In this document: piece after piece, positions 50,178 to 60,333 of the stretch
Position numbering within the stretch: position 1 is the first letter of the stretch
How the letters are laid out: the number at the start of each line of letters is the position of its first letter
Program-made: the position numbers and the translations under genes
Notes under the pieces: generated by a model
The model's database searches: none
What the model saw: only the letters and a program-made list of their open reading frames with translations
Told to the model about the DNA's origin: nothing
Assembly: GCA_002082245.2 (NCBI GenBank)
Contig: NBTC02000002.1
Location: forward strand, 1,612,001-1,676,000
DNA length: 64,000 nt
Direction of reading: 5' to 3'
Source: Yersinia enterocolitica
GTDB lineage: Bacteria; Pseudomonadota; Gammaproteobacteria; Enterobacterales; Enterobacteriaceae

Positions 50178-50446
50178 GCCACGCGCTGATTTTCACTTGT
50201 TCGAAAAATAATCTAAACAACTAATAAATAACACTATTATTTAGATGTGGCCGCGACCAGATGATTAAGGTGAGCAATCACTGTCGAAGTGTCATTGATG
50301 AGCGGCGGTTTCGTCACTAATGTCGACACTTAACCACCGTAATTACGCCATTTTCACTGCCGTTTAAATCTCCGCTATTTACTCCCCCCGCCCCAATGCA
50401 CAGCAGGCGTGCCTTCACCGCTCTTTTACAGCAGCAGCAGGCGTGC

Positions 50447-50462
50447 TGGCACAGAATATGCT
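50447..50462 (+). promoter_or_regulatory. Sigma-54 promoter of the hyf operon
   Basis: TGGCACAGAATATGCT has GG and GC 10 bases apart and a perfect TGGCAC -24 box. It lies 66 bp upstream of the hyfA start. Confidence 0.75.
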
Positions 50463-50528
50463 TTGCAGCTTAGAAATGATTGCTATCAGCCTGACTGTCA
50501 CCAGATTTTTGTCCCGGAGGGTATGGCT

Positions 50529-51170
50529 ATGAACCGCTTTGTCATTGCGGAGTCGAGGCTTTGTATTGGATGCAATACCTGCATGGCTGCTTGCAGCCAG
50601 GTGCATAAAGCCAAGGGTTTACAAGAGCACCCCAGATTGACCGTGATGCGAAATGCCACGGTCACAGCACCGATTCTCTGTCGCCACTGCGAGGATGCAT
50701 GGTGCGCGCGAGTTTGTCCGGTCAATGCCATCACGTTGACCAATAACGCCGTTGAGTTGGATGAAACCACCTGCATCGGCTGCAAGCTCTGTGGTATCGC
50801 CTGCCCGTTTGGCGCAATTACGCCCGCTGGCAGTAAGCCATTAGCCGTGCCGGAGAGCTTTCCTGAATATATTCCGATGACCGAGCTGTCTGATGTGCCA
50901 TTCAGCCCGGCCAATATGAACCCGTTCCTGGCCTGGACCGCCGGTGTTCGTGCCATTGCGGTGAAGTGTGACTTATGTAGCTTCCAACCACAGGGACCGG
51001 AATGTGTACGGGTCTGCCCCACTAACGCACTGATGTTGGTGGATGAACACAGCATCGAGCAAGCCAATCAGGCTAAACGGCTCGCTGCGGCCCGTGGGTT
51101 TGCCAACGACCTGCCCTTTATCACCGGGGACAGCTCGCCCACCCTCTCTCACGAGGAGCAGAAAAGATGA
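50529..51170 (+). CDS. hyfA: Hydrogenase-4 electron-transfer subunit HyfA (4 x [4Fe-4S] ferredoxin)
   Basis: HyfA is a cytoplasmic ferredoxin-like protein thought to link formate dehydrogenase H to hydrogenase-4. The start at 50529 gives 213 residues beginning MNRFVIAESRLCIGCNTCMA, with GGAGGG 7-8 bases upstream; a second ATG at 50523 is too close to that site. Cysteine clusters include CIGCNTCMAAC, CRHCEDAWCARVCP, CIGCKLCGIACP and CDLCSF..CVRVCP. It overlaps hyfB by 4 bp. Confidence 0.94.
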   Translation: MNRFVIAESRLCIGCNTCMAACSQVHKAKGLQEHPRLTVMRNATVTAPILCRHCEDAWCARVCPVNAITLTNNAVELDETTCIGCKLCGIACPFGAITPAGSKPLAVPESFPEYIPMTELSDVPFSPANMNPFLAWTAGVRAIAVKCDLCSFQPQGPECVRVCPTNALMLVDEHSIEQANQAKRLAAARGFANDLPFITGDSSPTLSHEEQKR

Positions 51171-53194
51171 TGAACTCTCTGGAGCTACTGTGGCTCTCCT
51201 TACTGCTCTATCTGGCTGGTGCGCTACTTTCGCTACTTTTGGCTCGCCGGGAAACGCTGGCGATTTATGCCGCTGGGCTGGCTTCATTGCTGGGTGGGGT
51301 TGCTGGCTTGTTTGCCGCCGCGCCAACCTTACTGGGGGGCGATATCATTACCTTTATCACCGCCGGACCCTTCCCCTTCGCGGCCTTCAGTCTGCGCCTT
51401 GATCCATTGGCGGCCTTTATGCTGATGGTCATCTCACTGCTAGTGGTGGTCACTTCGCTGTATTCACTGGCTTATGTGCAGGAATACAAAGGGCGTGGGG
51501 CATGGGGAATGGGGGTATTTATGAACCTGTTCATCGCCTCGATGGTGGCACTGGTGGTGGTGGATAACGCCTTCTACTTTATTATTTTCTTTGAAATGAT
51601 GTCATTGGCTTCCTACTTCTTGGTAATTTCCGATCAAGACGACGATGCTATCAGCGCCGGCCTACTCTACTTTCTGATTGCCCACGCCGGTTCCGTGTTA
51701 ATCATGATTGCCTTCTTCTTATTGTACCGCCAGAGCGGCAGCCTGGAATTTTCCGCCTTCCGGCAGGTGCATCCAGAGCCGGTGATGGCTTCCGTTATCT
51801 TCCTGCTGGCTTTCTTCGGTTTTGGTGCCAAAGCTGGGATGCTGCCATTACATGGCTGGCTCCCACGCGCCCATCCCGCAGCCCCATCTCATGCCTCGGC
51901 CTTGATGTCCGGCGTGATGGTAAAAATTGGTATCTTCGGCATCATCAAGGTTGGTATCGATTTACTCGGTGCCAGCCAAATATGGTGGGGAGTGGTGGTG
52001 CTGGCCTTTGGTGCAGTGTCGTCGGTACTGGGAGTGCTGTATGCATTAGCCGAACACGATATCAAACGGCTGCTGGCTTATCACACAGTTGAAAACATCG
52101 GCATTATTCTGATGGGCGTTGGGGTTGGCATGATAGGTATCGCGGGCCACCAGCCTATATTGGCCGCCCTTGGCCTACTGGGTGCACTCTACCATCTGCT
52201 TAACCATGCAGTATTCAAAGGGTTATTGTTCCTTGGCGCTGGCGCCGTTATCTACCGGGTGCACACCAAAGATATGGAAAAGATGGGTGGGCTGGCAAGG
52301 ATGATGCCGTATACCGCACTGGCGTTTCTGGTGGGATGTATGGCAATTTCAGCGCTGCCGCCCTTCAATGGTTTTGTCAGTGAATGGTTCACCTATCAAT
52401 CGTTATTTACTATGACCAAAGATGGTGGATTTATTATTCGTCTGGCCGGACCGATTGCCATCGTCATGCTGGCAATTACCGGCGCGCTGGCGGCCATGTG
52501 CTTCGTTAAAGTCTACGGCATTAGCTTCTGCGGCCTGCCGCGCACGGAAAAAGCCGCACAGGCGCGGGAAGTGCCGTGGCCAATGACGGCAGCCATGCTG
52601 TTGCTGGCCCTGCTGTGCCTGGCATTGGGGATTGGTGCCACCGAGGTAGCACCGGTGATTGCCCGCATTGCCAGTAGCCTGATAGCGGCCCCTGCGGCAC
52701 AGACTTTACAGGTTGCACAAGGGCCGCTGTTGTTCCCACAACACAGTTCTCAAGCGATGCTGTCTACCCTCTACATCTTCTTCGGCTTATTAATCCTGCC
52801 ACTGGTGATTTTACTGATAGCCAGTCTCTACAAAGGCAGTCGTCTGGCATTTCGCCATGGCGGTGACCCATGGGCCTGTGGTTATGCCTACGAACAAGCA
52901 ATGACCGTCTCCGCCGGTGGTTTTACTCAACCCTTGCGGATGATGTTTGCCCCACTCTATCGAATGCGTAAAACCCTCTCCCCCGCACCGATGATGCAAC
53001 GTGCTCTTGAGCACTCGATCAGTGGTGCCGGGCGGGTAGAGCCGCTATGGGACGACAAAATTGTGGCCCCGCTTATTCGCCTGATCCAATGGCTCAGCCA
53101 GCGTATTCAATGGCTACAACAGGGTGATTTCCGCCTCTACTGTCTGTATGTGGTCGCCGCACTGGTTACCCTGCTGATAATCGCGGCTATTTAA
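51167..53194 (+). CDS. hyfB: Hydrogenase-4 membrane subunit HyfB (antiporter-like)
   Basis: The 675-residue protein (E. coli 672) has about 16 membrane helices and belongs to the Mrp-antiporter/NuoL family. The core segments are present: FFEMMSLASYFLVIS with the key glutamate, HGWLPRAHPAAPSHASALMSG and KRLLAYHTVENIGIILMG. With HyfC-F it forms the inner-membrane arm of hydrogenase-4, proposed to translocate ions during formate-driven H2 production. It starts inside the hyfA stop and is followed after 11 bp by hyfC. Confidence 0.95.
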   Translation: MMNSLELLWLSLLLYLAGALLSLLLARRETLAIYAAGLASLLGGVAGLFAAAPTLLGGDIITFITAGPFPFAAFSLRLDPLAAFMLMVISLLVVVTSLYSLAYVQEYKGRGAWGMGVFMNLFIASMVALVVVDNAFYFIIFFEMMSLASYFLVISDQDDDAISAGLLYFLIAHAGSVLIMIAFFLLYRQSGSLEFSAFRQVHPEPVMASVIFLLAFFGFGAKAGMLPLHGWLPRAHPAAPSHASALMSGVMVKIGIFGIIKVGIDLLGASQIWWGVVVLAFGAVSSVLGVLYALAEHDIKRLLAYHTVENIGIILMGVGVGMIGIAGHQPILAALGLLGALYHLLNHAVFKGLLFLGAGAVIYRVHTKDMEKMGGLARMMPYTALAFLVGCMAISALPPFNGFVSEWFTYQSLFTMTKDGGFIIRLAGPIAIVMLAITGALAAMCFVKVYGISFCGLPRTEKAAQAREVPWPMTAAMLLLALLCLALGIGATEVAPVIARIASSLIAAPAAQTLQVAQGPLLFPQHSSQAMLSTLYIFFGLLILPLVILLIASLYKGSRLAFRHGGDPWACGYAYEQAMTVSAGGFTQPLRMMFAPLYRMRKTLSPAPMMQRALEHSISGAGRVEPLWDDKIVAPLIRLIQWLSQRIQWLQQGDFRLYCLYVVAALVTLLIIAAI

Positions 53195-53205
53195 GGAGAC
53201 GAGCA

Positions 53206-54159
53206 ATGCCAACTACTGATATGCCTGCGGTCTCTATGATTGCCTTCGCCATTGGGCAGGCGCTTTTCATGCTGGCGCTGGCACCATTGATGTCGGGTAT
53301 TTCGCGCATGGTAAAAGCCCGCATGCACTCACGCCGCGGGCCGGGCGTGCTACAAGACTATCGTGATTTAGCCAAACTGTTAAAACGTCAGGATGTAGCA
53401 CCGGCGAATGCAGGCATCATCTTCCGTCTGATGCCTTATGTGTTATTAGGCAGCATGTTGCTGATTGCGATGGCGCTGCCCATTTTCACGCTAGCATCGC
53501 CATTTGGCGTGGCAGGAGACCTGATAGCCCTGCTTTATCTGTTCGCGCTGTTCCGCTTCTTCTTCTCACTGGCCGGTCTGGATAGCGGCAGCATCTTTGC
53601 CGGTATCGGTGCCAGCCGTGAGTTAACCCTTGGTGTGCTGGTGGAACCGACACTGATTCTGTCGCTACTGGTAGTGGGGTTAATCGCCGGTTCGACCAAT
53701 ATCGGCACCATCAGTACTGCACTCTCGACCGGCCACTGGCAATCGCCGACCGCAACCGCGCTGGCGTTACTGGCCTGTGGTTTCGCCGTGTTTATCGAGA
53801 TGGGCAAAATCCCGTTTGATGTCGCCGAAGCTGAGCAAGAGTTACAAGAAGGGCCGCTAACCGAATACTCAGGTGCCGCGCTGGGTCTGGTCAAATGGGG
53901 CATCAGCCTGAAACAAGTGGTGGTGGCACAACTGTTCCTCGCCGTGTTTATCCCGTTCGGCAAGCTGGCAGTACTCACTGGATTTGGCCTGTTGTGGGCG
54001 CTACTGGCCTGCATTATCAAGCTGGTGGTGGTGTTTGTACTGGCCTCCATCGTGGAAAACAGTATCGCCCGTGGGCGCTTCCTGTTGACCTCCCGTGTTA
54101 CCTGGCTGGGGTTTGGTGTTGCTGCCTTGTCCCTGGTTTTCTATCTCACAGGTCTTTAA
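53206..54159 (+). CDS. hyfC: Hydrogenase-4 membrane subunit HyfC (NuoH-like)
   Basis: The 317-residue, eight-helix protein is related to NuoH/HycD, which anchors the peripheral hydrogenase arm. Typical segments are RMHSRRGPGVLQDYRDLAKLL and the acidic loop EMGKIPFDVAEAEQELQEGP. Start ATG follows AGGAGA. It lies between hyfB and hyfD in the canonical order. Confidence 0.95.
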   Translation: MPTTDMPAVSMIAFAIGQALFMLALAPLMSGISRMVKARMHSRRGPGVLQDYRDLAKLLKRQDVAPANAGIIFRLMPYVLLGSMLLIAMALPIFTLASPFGVAGDLIALLYLFALFRFFFSLAGLDSGSIFAGIGASRELTLGVLVEPTLILSLLVVGLIAGSTNIGTISTALSTGHWQSPTATALALLACGFAVFIEMGKIPFDVAEAEQELQEGPLTEYSGAALGLVKWGISLKQVVVAQLFLAVFIPFGKLAVLTGFGLLWALLACIIKLVVVFVLASIVENSIARGRFLLTSRVTWLGFGVAALSLVFYLTGL

Positions 54160-54177
54160 GGAGCTAATAAACCCATC

Positions 54178-55647
54178 ATGGAGAACATGGCTCTTATGAA
54201 TATCGCCCTAATGAACATCGCCCTTGCGACCATTCTGGTCCCATTTGCCGGTGCCATCCTCACGGCCTGCTTGCCACAGCAATGGGCAAAATGGTCCTGT
54301 ACTTTCTTTTCACTACTGGCAACTCTCGGAACCCTGTTGCTGGCCTATATCTACTTAAGTGGCGGGAAGATTGATGTCACGGTTGATCTAATTCACTACG
54401 GCGATATGGCGCTGTTTGGCCTGACTATCGACCGCATCAGTACCTTGATTGCTTTCGCCGTCGTCTTTCTTGGGCTGCTGGTCAGTATCTATTCCACCGG
54501 TTATCTGACCCTGGGTAATCGCGAGCATCCGCACGAAGGCACTAACCGCTACTACGCCCTGTTGCTGGTATTTATCGGTGCAATGGCCGGGTTGGTATTG
54601 TCATCCACTCTGCTGGGTCAGTTGTTCTTCTTTGAAATCACCGGCGGTTGTTCGTGGGGATTAATTGGTTACTACCAGAGTCAGAAGTCACTGCGCTCGG
54701 CACTCAAAGCGCTGCTGGTAACCCATGTTGCGGCTATCGGCCTGTATCTGGCGGCCGCGGTGTTACTGGTTAATACCGGCACCTTTGCCCTAACGGCACT
54801 GGCGCAATTAGACAACAGCACCAAAATCATAGTGTTCGGCGGCATCCTGTTTGCCGCTTGGGGGAAATCCGCCCAGTTGCCACTGCATATCTGGTTACCG
54901 GATGCGATGGAAGCCCCGACGCCGGTCAGTTCATACCTGCACGCCGCCTCGATGGTCAAAGTGGGGGTTTATATCTTTGCCCGCGCTATTTATTCCGCTG
55001 GCGATGTACCCCAAATAATTGGCACCGTGGGCATGGTGATGGCAGTGATTACGCTGATCTATGGCTTCTTTATGTATCTGCCACAAAAAGATATGAAGCG
55101 GCTGCTGGCCTACTCCACCATCACCCAGTTGTCTTACATCTTCTTCGCTCTGTCGTTGGCTATCTATGGCTCAAAAATGGCCTTTGATGGCGGCATTGCC
55201 TACATCTTTAACCATGCGTTTGCCAAGAGTCTGTTCTTCTTAGTGGCAGGTGCGCTGAGCTATAGCTGCGGTACTCGTATGTTACCCAAACTCAAAGGCA
55301 TCATGGGCAAAATGCCACTACTGGGCGTGGGGTTCTGTGTCGCTGCACTGGCAATCACTGGGGTGCCACCTTTTAATGGCTTCTTCAGCAAATTCCCTAT
55401 TTTTGCCGCTGGCTTCTCGCTCTCTCACGAACATTGGCTACTGATACCTCTGCTGGTGCTGGCACTACTTGAATCGGTAGCGAGCTTTGGCTGGTTCCTC
55501 TACTGGTTCGGGCAAACCGTACCCGGTAAACCATCACCAGAGGTCGCCTGCGCCAAACCGCTGCCACTGGCGATGCAGGGGGTATTGGTGATTCTGGTGA
55601 TTATGTCGGTGTGCTCAAGCTTTATTGCTGTCGCCTGGCTCGGATAA
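54178..55647 (+). CDS. hyfD: Hydrogenase-4 membrane subunit HyfD (antiporter-like)
   Basis: The 489-residue protein of about 14 helices belongs to the NuoL/M/N antiporter family, with FFEITGGCSWGLIGYYQS, LPDAMEAPTPVSSYLHAASMVKVG and KRLLAYSTITQLSYIF. HyfD is absent from the E. coli hydrogenase-3 complex and is one of the extra subunits that define hydrogenase-4. E. coli HyfD starts MENLALTTLL; here the N-terminus is extended by a 15-bp tandem duplication encoding ALMNI twice (54190-54222). Confidence 0.94.
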   Translation: MENMALMNIALMNIALATILVPFAGAILTACLPQQWAKWSCTFFSLLATLGTLLLAYIYLSGGKIDVTVDLIHYGDMALFGLTIDRISTLIAFAVVFLGLLVSIYSTGYLTLGNREHPHEGTNRYYALLLVFIGAMAGLVLSSTLLGQLFFFEITGGCSWGLIGYYQSQKSLRSALKALLVTHVAAIGLYLAAAVLLVNTGTFALTALAQLDNSTKIIVFGGILFAAWGKSAQLPLHIWLPDAMEAPTPVSSYLHAASMVKVGVYIFARAIYSAGDVPQIIGTVGMVMAVITLIYGFFMYLPQKDMKRLLAYSTITQLSYIFFALSLAIYGSKMAFDGGIAYIFNHAFAKSLFFLVAGALSYSCGTRMLPKLKGIMGKMPLLGVGFCVAALAITGVPPFNGFFSKFPIFAAGFSLSHEHWLLIPLLVLALLESVASFGWFLYWFGQTVPGKPSPEVACAKPLPLAMQGVLVILVIMSVCSSFIAVAWLG

Positions 55648-55658
55648 GGGAGTAGAAA

Positions 55659-56324
55659 ATGACCGGAACACTTCTTGTCAATAATTTGGTCGTAAATAAC
55701 CTCGCAGGGCTGCTGATCATTACCTCACTACTGGTAATCATCGCCAAGAAACCCGCCACTTCGGCGCTGCTTTATGCCTTGCAGTCACTGGTACTGGTGC
55801 TGATTTTTCTGGTACTGGCTGAAACCTTGGGTGCCCACGAGCTGTACCTGTGGTCGCTGAGTGCCTTTGTCACCAAAGTGGTGCTGGTGCCGTGGATTAT
55901 GTATCGCGCTTTTCGCCAAATGGACGATCCCAAAGCCAATGGCGGCATCATTGGTACCGCCAGCCTGATTTTTATCGCCGCCATCATTATCTTGCTGAGC
56001 TACTTCGTGGTTGAACCGGTGCAACTGCCCATGGTCAGCGCACTGAAACCGGCGCTGGCCGTCTCATTGGGGCATTTCCTGATTGGCCTGCTGTGTATCG
56101 TCACCCAACGCAATATTCTGAAAAATATCTTTGGCTATTGCCTGATGGAGAACGGGGCTCATCTGATGCTGGCGCTGCTGGCCTTCCGCGCACCGGAATT
56201 GGTCGAGATTGGCGTTGCCACCGATGCCATCTTCGCGGTGATTGTGATGACGCTCATGGCGCGCAAGATTTACCGCACGCTGCACACGCTGGATGTTAAA
56301 CAACTGACGGCGCTAAAGGGGTAA
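55659..56324 (+). CDS. hyfE: Hydrogenase-4 membrane subunit HyfE (NuoK-like)
   Basis: This 221-residue membrane protein has about seven helices and the NuoK/MrpC-like segments ALGHFLLGLLC-type (here [17 protein letters not shown]), [19 protein letters not shown] and [18 protein letters not shown]. It is part of the hydrogenase-4 membrane arm. The N-terminus [14 protein letters not shown] contains a repeated VNNL compared with the E. coli form, a small in-frame duplication. Confidence 0.93.
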   Translation: MTGTLLVNNLVVNNLAGLLIITSLLVIIAKKPATSALLYALQSLVLVLIFLVLAETLGAHELYLWSLSAFVTKVVLVPWIMYRAFRQMDDPKANGGIIGTASLIFIAAIIILLSYFVVEPVQLPMVSALKPALAVSLGHFLIGLLCIVTQRNILKNIFGYCLMENGAHLMLALLAFRAPELVEIGVATDAIFAVIVMTLMARKIYRTLHTLDVKQLTALKG

Positions 56325-56328
56325 TGAA

Positions 56329-57960
56329 ATGAGTAATACTGACCTGCTGTTGTTGCTGCTGGCGATACCTCTAATAGCCTCATTGCTCGCGTTCGCTTGC
56401 CGGGCGTTAGGCAGTGCCGCACGGATGGCAACCACTTGGGTGCATTTTACCGGCATCACTGTGTTGCTAGTGGTGGCGCTGACGGTAGTGTGTCGGGTTG
56501 CGCTGGGCGGGGAGATTCTGGCGGCGCATAATTGGCTGCATATCGATAGTCTCAGCGCGCTGTTCCTCGCTATTCTGGGCATTATCGGCTTTATCACCGG
56601 TCTCTATTCCCTTGGCTATATGCGCCATGAAGTGAATAATGGCGAAATCACAGTTGGCACGCTGTGCAACTACTACGGTTTCTTCCATCTGTTCCTGTTC
56701 ACCATGCTGTTGGTGGTCACCAGTAATAACCTGATCCTGATGTGGGTTGGTATTGAAGCCACTACCCTCAGCTCAGCCTTTTTGGTGGGATTATACGGGC
56801 AGCGCTCCTCACTGGAGGCGGCGTGGAAGTACATTATTATCTGTACCGTCGGTGTGGCATTCGGGTTGTACGGCACAGTGCTGGTATATGCCAATGCCGC
56901 GAATGTGCTGGCAGATCCGGGCAGTGCTATCTTCTGGACCGTGGTTTCTGAACACGCTAAAGAGTTGGACCCCAGCCTGATGCATCTGGCGTTTGTCTTT
57001 ATCCTGATTGGCTTCGGTACCAAAACCGGGCTGTTCCCAATGCATTCGTGGCTACCGGATGCCCACAGTGAAGCTCCTAGCCCCACCAGCGCCCTGTTAT
57101 CCGCCGTACTGCTTAACTGCGCCCTGCTGGTTATCATCCGTTACTACATCATTATCAGCGCCGCCATCGGGCCACATTTCCCACAAATGCTGCTGTTGGT
57201 GTTCGGCATGATGTCGGTTGCGGTATCCGCCTTCTTTATTCTGGCTCAGCGCGATATGAAGCGTTTACTGGCCTATTCCAGCGTCGAGAATATGGGGTTA
57301 ATTGCGGTTGCGCTGGGCATTGGCGGCCCGCTAGGTGTGCTGGCAGCACTGTTCCACACCTTGAATCACAGCCTGGCTAAGACCTTGCTGTTCTGTGGTT
57401 CCGGCAATGTGTTATTGAAATACGGCACGCGGGATATGGGCGCGATTAAAGGCATTATCCGCGTCGCACCGCTGACTGCGGTGTTACTGGCTGGTGGCGC
57501 ATTAGCGCTGGCCGGGATGCCGCCGTTTAACGTATTTATCAGTGAGTTTATGGTGGTGGCTGCCGCGATTGACGCCGGCCATATTTGGCTGGTTATCGCC
57601 CTGCTCTTGCTACTAACACTGGTACTGGCCGGATTGGTACGCATGATAGCCAACACCGTGTTGGGAACACCACCGGCAGCGGTCAGCAAAGGCGAACTGG
57701 GTATTCTGACCACCGCGCCGATGGCGATACTGTTGCTGTTGATGCTGTTGCTTGGCGTGCATATTCCGGCTCCAGTGACCCGTTTATTGACCGATGCGGC
57801 CCAGATTGTTCTCAATAACGATGGCAGTGAGCCAACCCAGCAACAATTTATGCTGCCGTGGCAGCACCTCTCTCCACCGCAACCCGTAACTCAGCCCATT
57901 CCATCCGTTGCACAGAGCCATAGTGCGGTGCAACTAACCCCGAATCGTCAGGAGATGTAA
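56329..57960 (+). CDS. hyfF: Hydrogenase-4 membrane subunit HyfF (antiporter-like)
   Basis: The 543-residue protein (E. coli 526) is the third antiporter-like subunit, with [41 protein letters not shown] and [17 protein letters not shown]. The C-terminal tail after the last helix is rich in Gln and Pro (QQPMLP-like, about residues 495-543) and accounts for the extra length. HyfF, like HyfD and HyfE, is specific to hydrogenase-4. It is followed after 1 bp by the hyfG GTG start. Confidence 0.94.
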   Translation: MSNTDLLLLLLAIPLIASLLAFACRALGSAARMATTWVHFTGITVLLVVALTVVCRVALGGEILAAHNWLHIDSLSALFLAILGIIGFITGLYSLGYMRHEVNNGEITVGTLCNYYGFFHLFLFTMLLVVTSNNLILMWVGIEATTLSSAFLVGLYGQRSSLEAAWKYIIICTVGVAFGLYGTVLVYANAANVLADPGSAIFWTVVSEHAKELDPSLMHLAFVFILIGFGTKTGLFPMHSWLPDAHSEAPSPTSALLSAVLLNCALLVIIRYYIIISAAIGPHFPQMLLLVFGMMSVAVSAFFILAQRDMKRLLAYSSVENMGLIAVALGIGGPLGVLAALFHTLNHSLAKTLLFCGSGNVLLKYGTRDMGAIKGIIRVAPLTAVLLAGGALALAGMPPFNVFISEFMVVAAAIDAGHIWLVIALLLLLTLVLAGLVRMIANTVLGTPPAAVSKGELGILTTAPMAILLLLMLLLGVHIPAPVTRLLTDAAQIVLNNDGSEPTQQQFMLPWQHLSPPQPVTQPIPSVAQSHSAVQLTPNRQEM

Positions 57961-57961
57961 C

Positions 57962-59767
57962 GTGACTCGCGAAACCCCTATTTCAGCTATTCCGGGTTCA
58001 GGTCAGCCGGTGTCAAGCCATCCACACAGCGGTGAAAAGCTGGGTGCAGCCTATGTAGCCCGCCTGCGTGAACAATTTCCTGCGGCGATTTTAGATGAAG
58101 AGTGGCAAACCCCTGATCAACTGACCATTACCATCAAACTAAATAGCCTGCCCGATGTGGTAGAGCACCTTTATTATCAACAAGGTGGCTGGTTGTCGGT
58201 GCTGTTTGGTAATGATGAACGCAGCCTGAATGGCTATTTTGCCATTTACTATGTGCTGTCGATGGAAGGCCGTGAACAATATGGCGAAGAGACCGGTAAG
58301 CAGTATGGCGATAAGTGCTGGGTGATTGTCAAAGCACTTATCAGCCCCGAACGACCGGAGTTCCCGTCAGTCACACCTCGGGTACCTGCCGCCGTCTGGG
58401 GCGAGCGAGAAGTACGCGATATGTATGGTCTGCAACCGGTTGGTCTGCCTGATGAGCGCCGTTTAGTGCTGCCCGATGATTGGCCAGATGACCTCTATCC
58501 GTTGCGTAAAGACACCATGGACTATCGCCAGCGCCCCACGCCCACCAGCGATACAGAAACCTATCAGTTTGAAAACGAAGCAGGCAGCAGTAGCCGGGTG
58601 GTGCCTATTGGCCCAATGCATATTACCTCTGACGAACCGGGTCACTTCCGGCTGTTTGTCGACGGCGAAGATATTATTGATGCCGATTACCGCCTATTTT
58701 ATGTCCATCGTGGCATGGAGAAACTGGCCGAAACTCGCATGGGTTACAACGACGTCACCTTCCTGTCAGATCGCATCTGCGGCATCTGTGGCTTCACCCA
58801 CAGCGTGGCCTACACCTCTTCCATTGAAAATGCTTTGGGCATTATCGTGCCGCCACGGGCACAGATGATCCGCACCATTTTGCTTGAAGTAGAGCGGCTG
58901 CACAGCCATCTGCTCAATATCGGTTTGTCTTGTCACTTTGTTGGTTTCGATACCGGTTTTATGCAGTTCTTCCGCGTGCGTGAAAAAGCGATGACGATTG
59001 CTGAGATGCTCACTGGCGCACGTAAAACCTACGGTCTGAATCTGATTGGTGGCGTACGCCGCGATATCCTGAAAGCGGATCGCATCAAAACGCTGCAATT
59101 GGTCTCGGAGATGCGTGCCGATATCGGCCAGTTAGTGGATATGTTGATGAGCACCGCCAATATCGAACAACGTACCGTGGGGGTGGGCCTGCTGGATCGC
59201 AAAATCGCCCGCGATTTCAGTCCGGTCGGCCCAATGATCCGCGCCAGTGGCTATGCGCGTGATATGCGCCATGACCACAGCTACGCCAACTATGCCAATG
59301 TGCCCAAAGAGTTGTTTACCCTTGATGGCTGCGATGTCCACTCCCGCCTGCTGGTGCGGGTGCGCGAGTTCTTTGACTCGCTGGTGATGATTGAATATGG
59401 CCTGAACCATATGCCTGGCGGGCCGCTGCTGGAAGAAAAAGTCAATTACCAACCTTACAAGTTCGCCCTCGGGTTCTCGGAAGCACCACGTGGCGAAGAT
59501 GTGCATTGGAGCATGACCGGCGACAACCAGAAGCTATTCCGCTGGCGCTGCCGTGCGGCAACTTACGCCAATTGGCCGGTGCTGCGTTATATGTTGCGCG
59601 GCAATACCGTCTCCGATGCGCCCCTGATTATCGGCAGCCTCGATCCCTGCTACTCCTGTACTGACCGGGTCACTCTGGTGGATGTGCGCAAGCAAAAATC
59701 CGTCACTGTGCCGTACAAAGAGATCGAGCGTTATGGCATTGAGCGCACCCATTCGCCGCTCAAATAG
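57962..59767 (+). CDS. hyfG: Hydrogenase-4 large subunit HyfG ([NiFe] catalytic subunit)
   Basis: HyfG carries the [NiFe] site that makes H2. The 601-residue protein fuses a NuoC-like domain (about 30-180) to a NuoD/large-subunit domain. Nickel ligands are Cys273 and Cys276 (RICGICG) and Cys563 and Cys566 (DPCYSC). The site after Arg569 (CTDR/VTLV) matches the place where HycE-type precursors are cleaved by HycI, removing 32 residues. Translation starts at GTG with GGAG 7 bases upstream. The N-terminal 30 residues are longer than in E. coli. Confidence 0.96.
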   Translation: MTRETPISAIPGSGQPVSSHPHSGEKLGAAYVARLREQFPAAILDEEWQTPDQLTITIKLNSLPDVVEHLYYQQGGWLSVLFGNDERSLNGYFAIYYVLSMEGREQYGEETGKQYGDKCWVIVKALISPERPEFPSVTPRVPAAVWGEREVRDMYGLQPVGLPDERRLVLPDDWPDDLYPLRKDTMDYRQRPTPTSDTETYQFENEAGSSSRVVPIGPMHITSDEPGHFRLFVDGEDIIDADYRLFYVHRGMEKLAETRMGYNDVTFLSDRICGICGFTHSVAYTSSIENALGIIVPPRAQMIRTILLEVERLHSHLLNIGLSCHFVGFDTGFMQFFRVREKAMTIAEMLTGARKTYGLNLIGGVRRDILKADRIKTLQLVSEMRADIGQLVDMLMSTANIEQRTVGVGLLDRKIARDFSPVGPMIRASGYARDMRHDHSYANYANVPKELFTLDGCDVHSRLLVRVREFFDSLVMIEYGLNHMPGGPLLEEKVNYQPYKFALGFSEAPRGEDVHWSMTGDNQKLFRWRCRAATYANWPVLRYMLRGNTVSDAPLIIGSLDPCYSCTDRVTLVDVRKQKSVTVPYKEIERYGIERTHSPLK

Positions 59768-59778
59768 AGGGATGAAGA

Positions 59779-60333
59779 ATGTTAAAACTGTTTAAAACCA
59801 TCCTGAAAGTGGGCGACACCACGGTGAAATACCCGTTTAAGCCGCTTGAGGTCAGCCACGGTTTTCGCGGCAAACCGCAATATGATGCCGAGCAATGTAT
59901 CGCCTGTGGCGCTTGTACCATGGCCTGCCCTGCCAATGCACTAACCATGGAAACCGATCTTGCTAGTGGCACTCGTCAGTGGCAGTTATTTCTCGGGCGT
60001 TGCATTTTTTGTGGCCGCTGTGAGGAGGTCTGCCCGACCCGCGCCATTGTGTTATCACAAGAGTTTGAACTGGCCGTCTTCAACAAAGCGGATTTGTATC
60101 AGCGCGCCAGTTTTACCCTTGCCCATTGCCAGCAATGCCAGCAACCCTTTGCACCGAAAAAAGAAGTGGATTATGTCATGGCACTGCTGATTCATTCCGG
60201 GATGGCGGCCGAGGATGTCGAGCAGCAGCGGCCACATTTTGAAACTTGCCCTGAGTGTAAGCGCAAACAGAATATCGTTATTAATAACAACGTCATGCTG
60301 GATCAGCATAGCGAAGGGAGGGGCAAGCTATGA
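59779..60333 (+). CDS. hyfH: Hydrogenase-4 ferredoxin-like subunit HyfH (NuoI-like)
   Basis: The 184-residue protein has two [4Fe-4S] motifs, [12 protein letters not shown] and [12 protein letters not shown], and two C-terminal CxxC pairs (CQQCQQ and CPECKRK). It passes electrons between the ferredoxin subunits and HyfI within the peripheral arm. It starts 11 bp after hyfG and overlaps hyfI by 4 bp. Confidence 0.95.
   Translation: MLKLFKTILKVGDTTVKYPFKPLEVSHGFRGKPQYDAEQCIACGACTMACPANALTMETDLASGTRQWQLFLGRCIFCGRCEEVCPTRAIVLSQEFELAVFNKADLYQRASFTLAHCQQCQQPFAPKKEVDYVMALLIHSGMAAEDVEQQRPHFETCPECKRKQNIVINNNVMLDQHSEGRGKL

Larger units (their letters stand above)
50123..50528. other. Divergent hypA/hyfA control region
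   Basis: A gap of about 400 bp with two outward-facing sigma-54 promoters (50162-50177 leftward, 50447-50462 rightward). Between them are TGTCG-containing palindromes: TGTCGAAGTGTCA at 50282-50294 and TGTCGACA at 50321-50328. These are candidate binding sites for an FhlA/HyfR-type activator, which acts from a distance on sigma-54 promoters. Activator identity is inferred. Confidence 0.55.
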
